Source: JBBQAA01 sp038276395 (lineage in GTDB: Bacteria; Actinomycetota; Thermoleophilia; Solirubrobacterales; Solirubrobacteraceae). From it: a stretch of 30,216 nucleotides of DNA. Positions 23,207 through 30,216 of the stretch are shown here, piece after piece; the first letter of the stretch is position 1, and each line of letters starts with the position of its first letter. The stretch is from positions 1 through 30,216 of the forward strand of contig JBBQAA010000067.1 in the NCBI GenBank assembly GCA_038276395.1, in the 5' to 3' direction. The notes beneath the pieces were generated by a model that worked only from the letters and a program-made list of their open reading frames with translations, made no database searches and had not been told where the DNA came from. Both the position numbers and the translations under genes were made by a program.

Positions 23207-24020
23207 AAGGCACCGAACCGCTCCCGGGTTCGTGAGCGACCGACCCGATCGGGCGCGAGCTCGCCGGCGAGGGCTGGAAACCTGACGACATTCCAGATCT
23301 GGCGGCTGTTCTTCGCGGGTGCCGTAGACGCGTGCTATCGGCGGCTCAAGCGCTTGCGCGACGCTGGGCTGATGGAGAAGTTCTGCCCCGTTTCCGTGAA
23401 GGGCGCGATGGAGCTCGTCCACGGCCTGGCCCCGCGCGGGCCGGCTCCTGTCTCCCTTCCCCAGCCCTTCCAGCCGCCGGTGCTCCGGACCCGTGAGGCG
23501 AGGTATGGGCGTAGCAAGCGGGGTTACCTCGAGCCCGACGCGACCCTCCGCGGACGCATGAAGGGCGGGCAGCCGTTGGTGGTGCTCTTCGAGGTCGACC
23601 TGACCGAGAAGGCGACCAAGCAGGTCGACAAGCTGCGTCGCTATGACCGGTTCCTGCTCGACGGCTGGAAGCACAGCCAATGGAACGCCGGCACCATCGA
23701 GCGGCAGTGATCTTCGTCTGCCGCAGGGAGAGCACATCCCGTTCTTCCTCGCTGAGGCGGACGAGGAGCTGACTGCGCACTGGAAGCCCACCGCCGACAG
23801 CGACGGCGAGGTCTGCTACCCGGGTCGGGAGCAGATCGGCTTTACGACCTATGAGCAGATCAAGACCGGGACCTGGCGGATCAGGCAGGTCTCCGAGCGC
23901 GCCGAGCCCCACCGCCGGCACGGCGAGCCGACGACGCGCGAGCAGGTGTTCGATGTGCCCGCGCTGTTTGCCGGCCCCGTCGCGGCCACCCCGACCGAGA
24001 CCCTCCCCGCCGCCTTCTGA
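23207..24020 (+). pseudogene. Decayed replication-relaxation family gene
   Basis: The sequence reads as one protein only if three frames are joined. The first frame gives LTTFQIWRLFFAG, then RLKRLRDAGLMEKFCPV and VLFEVDLTEKATKQVDKLRR, then YDRFLLDGWKHSQW. Near 23700 the reading moves to A-V-I-F-V-C-R-R-E. It then moves to a third frame with HIPFFLAEADEELTAHW, YPGREQIGFTTYEQI and the end at 24018-24020. A winged-helix start, E-V-D, K-L-R-R-Y, F-V-C-R and the P-G-R-E end match the replication-relaxation family found in actinobacterial plasmids and integrative elements. No start codon remains. It is a broken mobile-element gene beside tRNA-Asp. Confidence 0.6.
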
Positions 24021-24144
24021 ACCGGGGCCCGGTGGGGCCGGGGTATCGGTTGGCCCGTCGGTTCTAGACGGTCGGAAGCAAAGTCGGACCCCGACCGACG
24101 CCCGGCCCCTCGCTCCCCCCGTAACGGCGGGCTTCCGGTGTCTC

Positions 24145-24253
24145 GAGGAAGGGGAGATGAAGGAGAAGCAGAGAGACAGCGGATGGGGGAGAAAAGAGAG
24201 AAAAACAGGTGGCGGGCGAAGCTACTCACCGGGAGAGAAGGAGGGGAAGGGGG
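24145..24253. other. Purine-rich tract
   Basis: From 24145 to about 24220 only about nine of 76 bases are pyrimidines, with runs such as GGGGGAGAAAAGAGAGAAAAA. A second purine run follows at 24231-24253. No coding frame is convincing here. It lies just downstream of the RES gene's stop and separates it from the replication-relaxation remnant. A-rich composition sets it apart from the GC-rich surroundings. Confidence 0.5.
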
Positions 24254-24952
24254 CTAGGGATCGGCAAGAGCGAGGCCGAACTGGCGGCAGACGAGCACGA
24301 GGTCGGGAAGGTCGGCGGAGAGCGGTTGCGGATCGTCGCGTGCGATGAGGCGGGCGCGGCCTTCGAAGAGCGCGTAGCAGGGGAGGTCGTCAAGGTGGCT
24401 GGCGAAGCGGACGCCGGCGTAGCCGTCTTCGAAGAGGCTGCGGGCGATGCTCTGCGTGACGACCCGGTCCTGGCTGCGCACCTCGGACAGGTCCAGGTGG
24501 CTCATGCCATGGGAGGCGAGGAGCGGCGCGTGGCGGCGGGCGAGAGCCTCGCGCAGGGGGATGTCCTCGAGGTCGGCGAAGCCGGGCTCCGGCGGCGCGT
24601 CGATCGTGGCCGCCTGGAGGACATGCGCGGCGAGGAGCTCCCGCGAGACGAGGCCGGCGGCGGCTTTGACGCTCCGGTTCGTGCCGACGGTGTCGGCCAT
24701 ATCGGCGAGCATCCGCGTGTCCGGTCGCAGGTCGGCGAGGACCTCGCGCAGGCAGGTCACCGCCTGCTCGGCGCAGTAGAGGGTCCGGTGACCGAGCCGA
24801 TGACCTGCGCCCCGAACGCGTTTCGGAGCGGCGACGGCCTCGTCCGCCTCGAGCCCGGCGAGACCCACGCGGCCACCTGGGGCGCGCGCCTCGTCTGAGC
24901 TGAGGCGGCTCCTCCCGCGGCAGAGGCCTTGCGCCGTTCCGCGCGTCGGCAC
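24254..24952 (-). CDS. RES-domain protein (possible NAD-degrading toxin)
   Basis: The frame gives up to 232 residues; the true start is unclear. The RES core is visible: GHRTLYCAEQAVTCLREVLADLRPD, a middle H-L-D-L-S-E-V-R, then TQSIARSLFEDGYAGVRFAS and P-C-Y-A-L-F-E-G-R, ending near the TAG at 24256-24254. Characterised RES toxins break down NAD+ and are held in check by an Xre/MbcA-like antitoxin. The region in front of RTLY is weak: the expected N-R-F-type piece reads better in another frame as PLRNAFGA, so the gene may carry compensating frameshifts. No antitoxin gene is seen on either side. It may be an orphan or a dying toxin. Confidence 0.65.
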   Translation of the reverse strand: MPTRGTAQGLCRGRSRLSSDEARAPGGRVGLAGLEADEAVAAPKRVRGAGHRLGHRTLYCAEQAVTCLREVLADLRPDTRMLADMADTVGTNRSVKAAAGLVSRELLAAHVLQAATIDAPPEPGFADLEDIPLREALARRHAPLLASHGMSHLDLSEVRSQDRVVTQSIARSLFEDGYAGVRFASHLDDLPCYALFEGRARLIARDDPQPLSADLPDLVLVCRQFGLALADP

Positions 24953-24972
24953 GCGGAGCCGACATCCTCCTC

Positions 24973-25670
24973 ATGAGATTCGCCTGCGCCGGGGAGGGGC
25001 GCTAATGGCGGCGTCCGTCCTCGCCCCTCGCGGGCGTCGCGGGGGCCGGGGAGGCACGCGCCGCCGCGGGCGGCGCAGGCGCGCCCGGGGCCGCCCCGAC
25101 CCGCGTGCAGACCGGGGGTGTGCCGGCGCAAGCGCCCTCCGCGCCCAAGCCGAAGCCGAAGCCGCGCCCCGCGTGAGCCGCGCGCCGGCCCCCAAGCCGC
25201 CCGCCTGCCTCCTGCGCCTCGGCGCGCGCGCCGCGCGGTCGCCGCCGTGCAGCGTGTACTGCGAATCGCCGCCGACGGCGCGTTCGGGCCGGGGACCAAG
25301 CGCGCTCTCCTGCGTGCTCCCGGCGGCGCTGTCCAAGGTCGGGAGCCCCTACGCTGGGGCGCGGTCGGGCCGGATTCCTTCGACTGCTCGGGGCTCGTCA
25401 TGTGGTCGGCCGAGCGGGCCGGAATGACGGTTCCGCGCACGAGCTTCCTCCAGTACCGGACCGGCAGCGCGGTCGCCAGGAACGCGATCCGCGCGGGCGA
25501 TCTCGTCGCCTTCGATACCGGCGGTCCCGGACCGTCGCACGTCGGGATCGCCGTCGACGCCGCCACGGCGGCCTCGACCCCGAGCCACGGTGTCCGCCAG
25601 CACGAGATCTTCGACTCCTACTGGGGTTCGCACTGGCGGGCGTCCGGCTGTCGGGCCTGCCAGCTGTGGG
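24973..25670 (+). pseudogene. Shattered NlpC/P60 peptidase with peptidoglycan-binding part
   Basis: Frame pieces line up as one secreted cell-wall hydrolase. After the ATG at 24973, one frame reads IRLRRGGALMAASVLA. The next reads LAGVAGAGEARA, then a Q/P/K-rich linker with APSAPKPKPKPRPA. Another gives VAAVQRVLRIAADGAFGPGT, a peptidoglycan-binding repeat. Another gives ALSKVGSPY. The last gives W-G-A-V-G-P-D-S-F-D-C-S-G-L with the catalytic cysteine, then MTVPRTSFLQYRTG and P-S-H-V-G-I-A-V-D with the catalytic histidine. At least five frame changes are needed within about 400 bases. No functional product is likely. The exact 3' end is unclear because the next remnant continues in another frame. 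Confidence 0.65.
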
Positions 25671-25694
25671 CGGACGCCACGCAGACGGGGCCGG

Positions 25695-25835
25695 GTGCTG
25701 GCGTCCACCGGCCTCGCCCCGGCCGTCCTCGTCACCGTCCACCCCTCCTCGATCCTCCGCAGTCGTGACGACGCCGAGCGCCACGCGGCGTTCGCCGCCT
25801 TCGTGGAGGACCTCCGAGCGGCCGAGCTCGGCTAG
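25695..25835 (+). pseudogene. C-terminal remnant of a UdgX/family 4-like uracil-DNA glycosylase
   Basis: About 45 residues are recognisable: RVLASTGLAPAVLVTVHPSS, then ILRSRDDAERHAAFAAFVED and LRAAELG with stop TAG at 25833-25835. V-H-P-S-S-I-L-R matches the C-terminal histidine motif of uracil-DNA glycosylases of the UdgX/family 4 kind, followed by the usual A-F-x-A-F-V-x-D-L-R-A-A end. The catalytic N-terminal domain is missing; the upstream sequence is the NlpC/P60 remnant. The stop shares the palindrome CTAG (25832-25835) with the stop of the leftward gene. Confidence 0.5.
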
Positions 25836-26071
25836 GGGTTGTCCGTGGTCGACCCGAGGGGCGTGCGGCTGGGGTCGACCATCGGCTCGTAGGACGCCTC
25901 GCGGGTCGAGGTCATGGAGGCGGCGCTCGTGCCGCGGGAGACCGTGATCTCGCCCCCGCCCCGCAGCCCGAGGACGATGATTACGGGGAGGGCGAGGAGC
26001 ACGACGAGGGCGAGGGGCCAGACCCCGACCGCGGCGAGGACGGCGGCGAGCACGGCGTAGAGGATCCACAT
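25832..26071 (-). CDS. Small two-helix membrane protein
   Basis: A 79-residue protein starting at the ATG at 26071. The first half, MWILYAVLAAVLAAVGVWPL and ALVVLLALPVIIVLGL, forms one long or two short membrane helices. The second half is polar, Ser/Thr-rich and cytoplasmic or external, ending T-T-D-N-P. I do not recognise a family. The leading ATG, the clean hydrophobic profile and a stop that just meets the convergent remnant support a real gene, but there is no homology evidence. Confidence 0.5.
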   Translation of the reverse strand: MWILYAVLAAVLAAVGVWPLALVVLLALPVIIVLGLRGGGEITVSRGTSAASMTSTREASYEPMVDPSRTPLGSTTDNP

Positions 26072-26186
26072 GGGCAGGTGCGTACCCGCTCCGGGCGCCC
26101 TCTACCGGCCGTCGGCGGTCGCTCCGCTCGTGGTCACGCCGCTGTTCCGGCGCGGGAGCCGAGCGTTCCGCCCTCGGCTCACCGGG

Positions 26187-26192
26187 TAGCCC
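26187..26192 (+). promoter_or_regulatory. Possible -10 box of the F420 oxidoreductase gene
   Basis: TAGCCC ends seven bases before the ATG at 26200. It matches the common spacing, but lacks the final T. Confidence 0.3.
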
Positions 26193-26199
26193 TTCGGCC

Positions 26200-27149
26200 A
26201 TGACTCCAACGCTCGGCTTCTTCGCCTCCTCTGAGGAGCACGGCGCTCCCCGGCTCGTCGATCTCGCGGTCCAGGCCGAGCAGGCCGGCTTCGAGGCGGC
26301 GTGGATCTCCGACCACTTCCACCCCTGGACCCACGCCCAGGGGGAGAGCCCGTTCGTGTGGGCGGCGCTCGGCGGCATCGCCGCGCGGACGTCCACGCTG
26401 CGTGTGCACACCGCGGTGACCTGCCCCACCGTGCGGATCCACCCGGCCATCATCGCCCAGGCCGCGGCGACCGTGGCGACGATGATGCCCGGCCGGTTCG
26501 GGCTCGGTGTCGGCACGGGGGAGGCCCTGAACGAGCACATCCTCGGCGCCGCCTGGCCGCGGGCCGACATCCGGCTCGAGATGCTCGAGGAGGCGGTCGA
26601 GCTGATCCGGCTGTTGTGGCAGGGCGGCCAGCGCTCCCATCGCGGGCGCCACTACACGGTGGACACGGCGACCCTGTACTCGCTGCCCGACGAGGCCCCG
26701 CCGATCCACGTCAGCGGCTTCGGGCCGAAGGCCGCCGAGGTCGCCGCGCGGATCGGCGACGGGTACGTGAACGTCGCCCCGGACAAGGATCTCGTGCAGA
26801 CCTATCGCGACCACGGGGGGAAGGGCACGACGATGGGCGGCTTCAAGGTCTGTTGGGCGAAGGAGCGCGAGGAGGCCGTGAAGACGGCGCGCTGTGGCCT
26901 AACGAGGCGCTGCCCGGCGAGCTCGCGCAGCTCCTGCCCACGGTCAACCACTTCGAGCAGGCCTGCGAGCTCGTCACGCCCGAGATGATCGGGGAGGCGC
27001 TGCCCTGCGGACCGGATCCCGAGCCCATCGTCGAGCAGATCCGCGCCTTCGAGGCCGCCGGCTTCGACGAGGTCTACGTCTCCCAGATCGGGCCCGAGCA
27101 GGAGGGCTTCCTCGCCTTCTGGGAGGATCAGATCCTCCCAGGGCTCTGA
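26200..27149 (+). pseudogene. LLM-class F420-dependent oxidoreductase with one frameshift
   Basis: The first 231 residues read well: MTPTLGFFASSEEHGAPRL, AWISDHFHPWTHAQGESPFV, V-H-T-A-V-T-C-P-T-V-R, GRFGLGVGTGEALNEHILG, P-P-I-H-V-S-G-F-G-P-K-A-A, and D-G-Y-V-N-V-A-P. This is the TIM-barrel pattern of the F420-dependent glucose-6-phosphate-dehydrogenase-like group. At about 26893 the frame breaks. The rest continues one frame over with LWPNEALPGELAQLLPTVNH, FEQACELVTPEMIGEALPCG and a proper end at 27147-27149. The joined protein would be of normal length (about 316). One lost base explains everything, so this is either a very recent pseudogene or a sequence error. Confidence 0.85.
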
Positions 27150-27212
27150 GCCGAGCCGCCAAGCCGGGCACGCACGGAGTCGTCTCCGCGGGGTCGACTC
27201 CTGCCAGGTGGG

Positions 27213-27218
27213 TATGTC
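27213..27218 (+). promoter_or_regulatory. Possible -10 box of the DHA2-type transporter
   Basis: TATGTC ends six bases before the ATG at 27225. Confidence 0.3.
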
Positions 27219-27224
27219 CCACTG

Positions 27225-28691
27225 ATGTCCGTGAGCTTCAAGGGACCGCTGGCCGACCGCTACTGGGGCGCGGTGGTGCTCGTCCTGCTCGCGCTCACCC
27301 CGTATCTCGTGCTGACGACGGGCCTCGGGCCGCTCCAGCCGGTCATCGGCAAGAGCCTCGGGGCCTCCTCGACGACGCTCGAGGTGGGAACGGGGATGGC
27401 GAACGCCGCCTACGCGTTCGGCACCGTCCTCGCCCTTCAGCTCACGGTGCGGCTTCCCGTCCGGCGTGTGCTCGTCGTCTCCTCGAGCCTGTTCATCGCC
27501 GGGTCCGTCCTCGCGGCGTGGGCGCCGGCGCCGGGCTTCTTCTTCGCCGGTCACGTCATCCAGGGCCTGACGACCGGGCTCATGCTCATCTCCGCTGTGC
27601 CTCCGCTCGTCATCGGCTGGCCGAAGTCGACGCTGCCCCACACCGCGGCGGTGATGAACGTCGGGGTCTTCGGCGCGGTCGCGCTGGGCCCGGTCGTGGG
27701 CGGCGTCTCGGCCGGCCAGCACTCGTGGCGCCCGCTGCTCTGGATCGTCGCCGGCCTCGGCGCCGCGGGACTCCTCTTCGCGTTCCTGACCTACGAGGAC
27801 CAGGAGCCGCAGGATCCTGAGGCGCCGGTGGACGTCGTCGCCGTGCTGCTCGCGGCCACGGGCTGCGCCGCGGTGTTCTTCGGGATCTCCGTGCTCCTCG
27901 GCCACCGGCTGCTGAGCGTGGTCGTGCTCCTGCCCACCCTCGCCGGCATCGCGCTCCTCGTCGCGTTCCTCGTCTACGAGTACGTCGTTGACGATCCGCT
28001 CATCCCGATCCACCGGCTGCTCTCGACCATCCCGACGTCGGGGATCATCATCGCCATGACCGCGGCGGGCGGCTCGGTGGCGCTCGTCCAGCTCGCCGAG
28101 ATGGCGCTCCAGGCCAAGGGGGCCTCGCCGACCCATACCGCGATGCTGTTCTGGCCGGAGCTCGGCGCGGCGCTCGTGGCCGCGGTCGTCTTCGGCCGCC
28201 TGTTCCTCACCCGCTTCATTCCCGTCCTCGCCTTCGCCGGGCTCGTGCTTCTGGCCGGCGGCGCGGCGATCCTGACCGGTGCGGCGCGCGGCAGCGACGC
28301 TCTCGTGGCGGTCGGCTCGGGTGCCGTCGGGCTCGGCGTCGGCTTCTCCGTGGCGCCGGCGCTCTTCATGTCCGGGCTGTCGCTGAACTCCCCGGAGATC
28401 CCGCGGGTCTTCGCGGCGGTGGAGCTCCTGCGTGGCGTCGCCGCGTTCCTAATGGGCCCGCTGCTCGTGCACCTGGCCACGACCACGGGCAGCGACCCGG
28501 CCGTCGGCCTGCGCACCGCGACCTGGCTCGCGTTCGGCATCGTCTGCGGCGGCGGGCTGCTCGCCCTGGCGGTTTTCCGGTCCGGCCGCGCCCGGCTTCA
28601 GGTCCCCGATCTCGAGCGCTGGCTCGAGGGCGACGGCCCGGCGCTGGAATCGCCCCCGCTGCCCACGCGTCGCCGGCCCGCGCGCGTATGA
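27225..28691 (+). CDS. MFS transporter, DHA2 (14-helix) type
   Basis: A 488-residue membrane protein with about fourteen hydrophobic segments. It begins MSVSFKGPLADRYWGAVVL. The segment L-Q-P-V-I-G-K-S-L-G-A-S near residue 38 is in the position where DHA2 proteins show their first-loop motif. G-H-V-I-Q-G-L-T-T-G-L resembles the family's R-x-x-Q-G-x-G-A motif, although the arginine is replaced by histidine. G-P-V-V-G-G is the motif-C-like antiporter signature. The family usually exports drugs or other amphipathic compounds with proton exchange. No TetR- or MarR-type regulator is adjacent. Short basic C-terminus. Confidence 0.88.
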   Translation: MSVSFKGPLADRYWGAVVLVLLALTPYLVLTTGLGPLQPVIGKSLGASSTTLEVGTGMANAAYAFGTVLALQLTVRLPVRRVLVVSSSLFIAGSVLAAWAPAPGFFFAGHVIQGLTTGLMLISAVPPLVIGWPKSTLPHTAAVMNVGVFGAVALGPVVGGVSAGQHSWRPLLWIVAGLGAAGLLFAFLTYEDQEPQDPEAPVDVVAVLLAATGCAAVFFGISVLLGHRLLSVVVLLPTLAGIALLVAFLVYEYVVDDPLIPIHRLLSTIPTSGIIIAMTAAGGSVALVQLAEMALQAKGASPTHTAMLFWPELGAALVAAVVFGRLFLTRFIPVLAFAGLVLLAGGAAILTGAARGSDALVAVGSGAVGLGVGFSVAPALFMSGLSLNSPEIPRVFAAVELLRGVAAFLMGPLLVHLATTTGSDPAVGLRTATWLAFGIVCGGGLLALAVFRSGRARLQVPDLERWLEGDGPALESPPLPTRRRPARV

Positions 28692-28774
28692 CGGGGCCCG
28701 GCCGTGCGCCACGCGCCGGCACGTGTCAGCAGACCTGCACGACGTCGACCATGATCGCGTCGGTCGCCGTGCGG

Positions 28775-28970
28775 CCGTAGGAGTCTGCTGGAACACCGGC
28801 TCATGGATCTACGAACCGGATCTCAGCTCCCACGAGGCGTACGTCTCGTATCTCGAGAAGACCCGGCCGGGCACGGCCGTGCTCATCGACACCGACGAAC
28901 CCGCGCCGCGCCTGTCGAGATCCGCCGGCACCTCAGCCCGCCGGAGGCCGAGCGCGGCCCTACCACGTAG
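28775..28970 (+). pseudogene. C-terminal remnant of a metallophosphoesterase-like protein
   Basis: One frame gives VCWNTGSWIYEPDLSSHEAY, then R-P-G-T-A-V-L-I-D-T-D-E-P-A-P-R. N-T-G-S-W-x-Y-E-P and the following P-G-T-x-V-L-x-D occur near the C-terminus of calcineurin-like phosphoesterases. Near 28910 the reading moves one frame to V-E-I-R-R-H-L-S-P-P-E-A-E-R-G and ends at TAG 28968-28970. The metal-binding N-terminal domain is absent. The family assignment rests on one motif and is tentative. Confidence 0.4.
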
Positions 28971-29018
28971 GGACGATCAGACCCGGGGGCGCCGACGGAG
29001 GGCGATCGGACATCCCCC

Positions 29019-30216
29019 TCAGACCTTGGCGCGGAGCTGTTCCTCGATCTCCTCGAGGGTTCTGCCCTTGGTTTCCGGAACGGCTCGCTGGAAGATGACC
29101 AGCGCTAGGACTCCGAGAGCGGCGTAGAGCCAGAAGGTGCCGGCGCGGGAGATCAGGCTGACCACGCTCAAGAACGAGAACGAGATGATGAAGTTAAACG
29201 TCCAGTTGGCCACCGTCGAGGTGGCCATCGCGGGGCCGCGGATCCGCAGGGGGAAGACCTCGGAGATCATCAGCCAGAACACGGGGCCAAGGCCGACCGC
29301 GAAGCCGGCGATGTAGACGATGAGCGCGACGAGCGCGAGCCAGGGCACGGCGCTGCGCAGTCCGTGGGACGCGAAGAAGAGGCCAAGGACGACGAGCGCA
29401 CCGGTGCAGACGGCCGTGCCGGTCATGAGCAGCGCCCGGCGGCCGAAACGGTCGAGGATGAGGATCGCGACGATCGTGAAGATCACGTTCGTGAGGCCGA
29501 TGGTCAGCGCCTGCAGGATCGCGCTCCCGGCGCTCAGACCGGTGAACTGGAGGATCGTCGGGGCGTAGTAGATGATCGTGTTCACGCCGATCAGCTGCTG
29601 GAAGATCGCCAGCGAGAGCCCCACCGTCATCATCGGACGCGCGGACTTGGCAAAGATGTCGCGCAGGCCGCCCTCCTCGCTCGCGACCTCGCGGATCTCG
29701 TCGAGCTCCTTCTCGACGTCGTCCGGCTCGCGGGACCGCTCGAGCACGTCTCGAGCTTCGTCCTCCCGCCCCTGCTCCATGAGCCAGCGCGGGGAATGGG
29801 GCATGAGGATCATGCCGATGGCCAACACCGCACCCGGGACGACCGCCAGGCCGAGCATCCACCGCCAGCTGCCGGTACCGATGCCCTTGAGCAAGAAGCT
29901 CGCGATGTAGGCGGTGAAGATGCCGAGCACGACCATGAGCTGGTTAAAGCTCGTCACGCCACCACGGATCCGCGGCGGCGCCTGCTCGGAGATGTACATC
30001 GGAGAGACGAACGACGCAGTGCCGACCGCGAGCCCGAGAACTCCCCGCGCGATGATGAGCAGGGTGATATCCGGAGCGAAGGCCGAGCCGAGCGCTCCGA
30101 TGACGTAAACCGTTCCGGAACCGACCTTCGTCCACTTACGGCCGATGCGATCGCTCGTCCACCCCGACAGCGCGGCTCCGAGCACCGCGCCGATGAGCAG
30201 CGCACCGACCAGCGCC
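29019..30216 (-). CDS. MFS sugar porter (5' end beyond the window)
   Basis: Open from the right edge to a TGA at 29021-29019, about 398 residues. Sugar-porter motifs are intact: D-R-I-G-R-K-W in loop 2-3, P-M-Y-I-S-E-Q-A-P-P-R-I-R-G after helix 4, SPRWLMEQGREDEA in the central loop, QQLIGVNTIIYYAPTI in helix 7, D-R-F-G-R-R-A in loop 8-9, and the C-terminal P-E-T-K-G-R-T-L-E-E-I-E. These identify a proton-coupled or facilitative sugar transporter (family 2.A.1.1). The frame continues upstream of an internal GTG at 30185 with A-L-V-G-A-L-L-I-G-A, so the true start lies outside the window. The sugar cannot be inferred. Confidence 0.93.
   Translation of the reverse strand, partial: ALVGALLIGAVLGAALSGWTSDRIGRKWTKVGSGTVYVIGALGSAFAPDITLLIIARGVLGLAVGTASFVSPMYISEQAPPRIRGGVTSFNQLMVVLGIFTAYIASFLLKGIGTGSWRWMLGLAVVPGAVLAIGMILMPHSPRWLMEQGREDEARDVLERSREPDDVEKELDEIREVASEEGGLRDIFAKSARPMMTVGLSLAIFQQLIGVNTIIYYAPTILQFTGLSAGSAILQALTIGLTNVIFTIVAILILDRFGRRALLMTGTAVCTGALVVLGLFFASHGLRSAVPWLALVALIVYIAGFAVGLGPVFWLMISEVFPLRIRGPAMATSTVANWTFNFIISFSFLSVVSLISRAGTFWLYAALGVLALVIFQRAVPETKGRTLEEIEEQLRAKV

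Noticed and set aside
23067..23285. Short plus-strand frame after tRNA-Asp
   Set aside because: No family or composition support, and it overlaps the start of the replication-relaxation remnant in another frame.
24973..25005. Ten-codon upstream open frame ending in TAATG before the peptidase
   Set aside because: A different frame over the same bases gives a natural signal-peptide start (R-L-R-R-G-G-A-L-M-A-A), so the short frame is better explained by a frameshift.
23032..25835. Second copy of the tRNA-Asp 3' end as an attachment site
   Set aside because: I looked for the T-arm and acceptor sequence downstream and did not see it, so no attachment sites are annotated.
28727..28790. Eight-base inverted repeat CAGCAGAC/GTCTGCTG with a 48-base spacer
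   Set aside because: A single short pair with a long spacer inside a decayed region is easily due to chance.

Overview
This is a very GC-rich (roughly 70% or more), gene-dense bacterial chromosome segment. F420-type oxidoreductase sequence, short -10-like boxes placed right in front of start codons, many GTG starts, DrrAB-type exporters and replication-relaxation-type sequence all point to an actinobacterium. The style of several proteins resembles the class Thermoleophilia (Solirubrobacterales/Gaiellales). The lineage is inferred from protein character, not from a marker gene.

Layout. (1) At 1-81 lies the 5' end of a leftward gene, perhaps an IS630-type transposase. (2) 152-5464 holds purB, purC, purS, purQ and purL, followed by an alpha/beta hydrolase that appears to have been inserted between purL and its terminator-like hairpin. 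(3) 6349-8146 holds frameshifted remnants, a small cupin and a leftward DUF1707 protein. (4) 8211-14186 holds purF, recQ, purN, a GNAT acetyltransferase and purH. Together the two purine clusters encode eight proteins of de novo IMP synthesis; purD, purM and purE/K are not in the window. (5) 14158-15033 holds a frameshifted HNH endonuclease and tRNA-Lys, tRNA-Glu and tRNA-Val. (6) 15107-22827 holds a large secreted hydrolase-like protein, a CsbD protein, a membrane-anchored cupredoxin, a three-gene ABC exporter, a cytochrome P450 and a proline-rich membrane protein. (7) tRNA-Asp at 22958-23031 is followed by a decayed zone to about 25835: a replication-relaxation pseudogene, a RES-domain protein, a shattered NlpC/P60 gene and a uracil-DNA-glycosylase tail. 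(8) 25832-30216 holds a small membrane protein, a frameshifted F420-dependent oxidoreductase, two MFS transporters (the second cut by the window edge) and a metallophosphoesterase-like remnant.

Two themes stand out. First, most transcription-unit-leading genes have a TANNNT-like box ending 6-7 bases before the start codon, which suggests leaderless mRNAs. Genes inside operons instead overlap by ATGA or GTGA. Second, the housekeeping purine genes are uninterrupted while most accessory genes between them carry frameshifts. This looks like real decay of relaxed genes, although residual sequencing indels cannot be excluded. I did not find a clearly novel defence or biosynthetic system. All calls come from reading the sequence without database searches.
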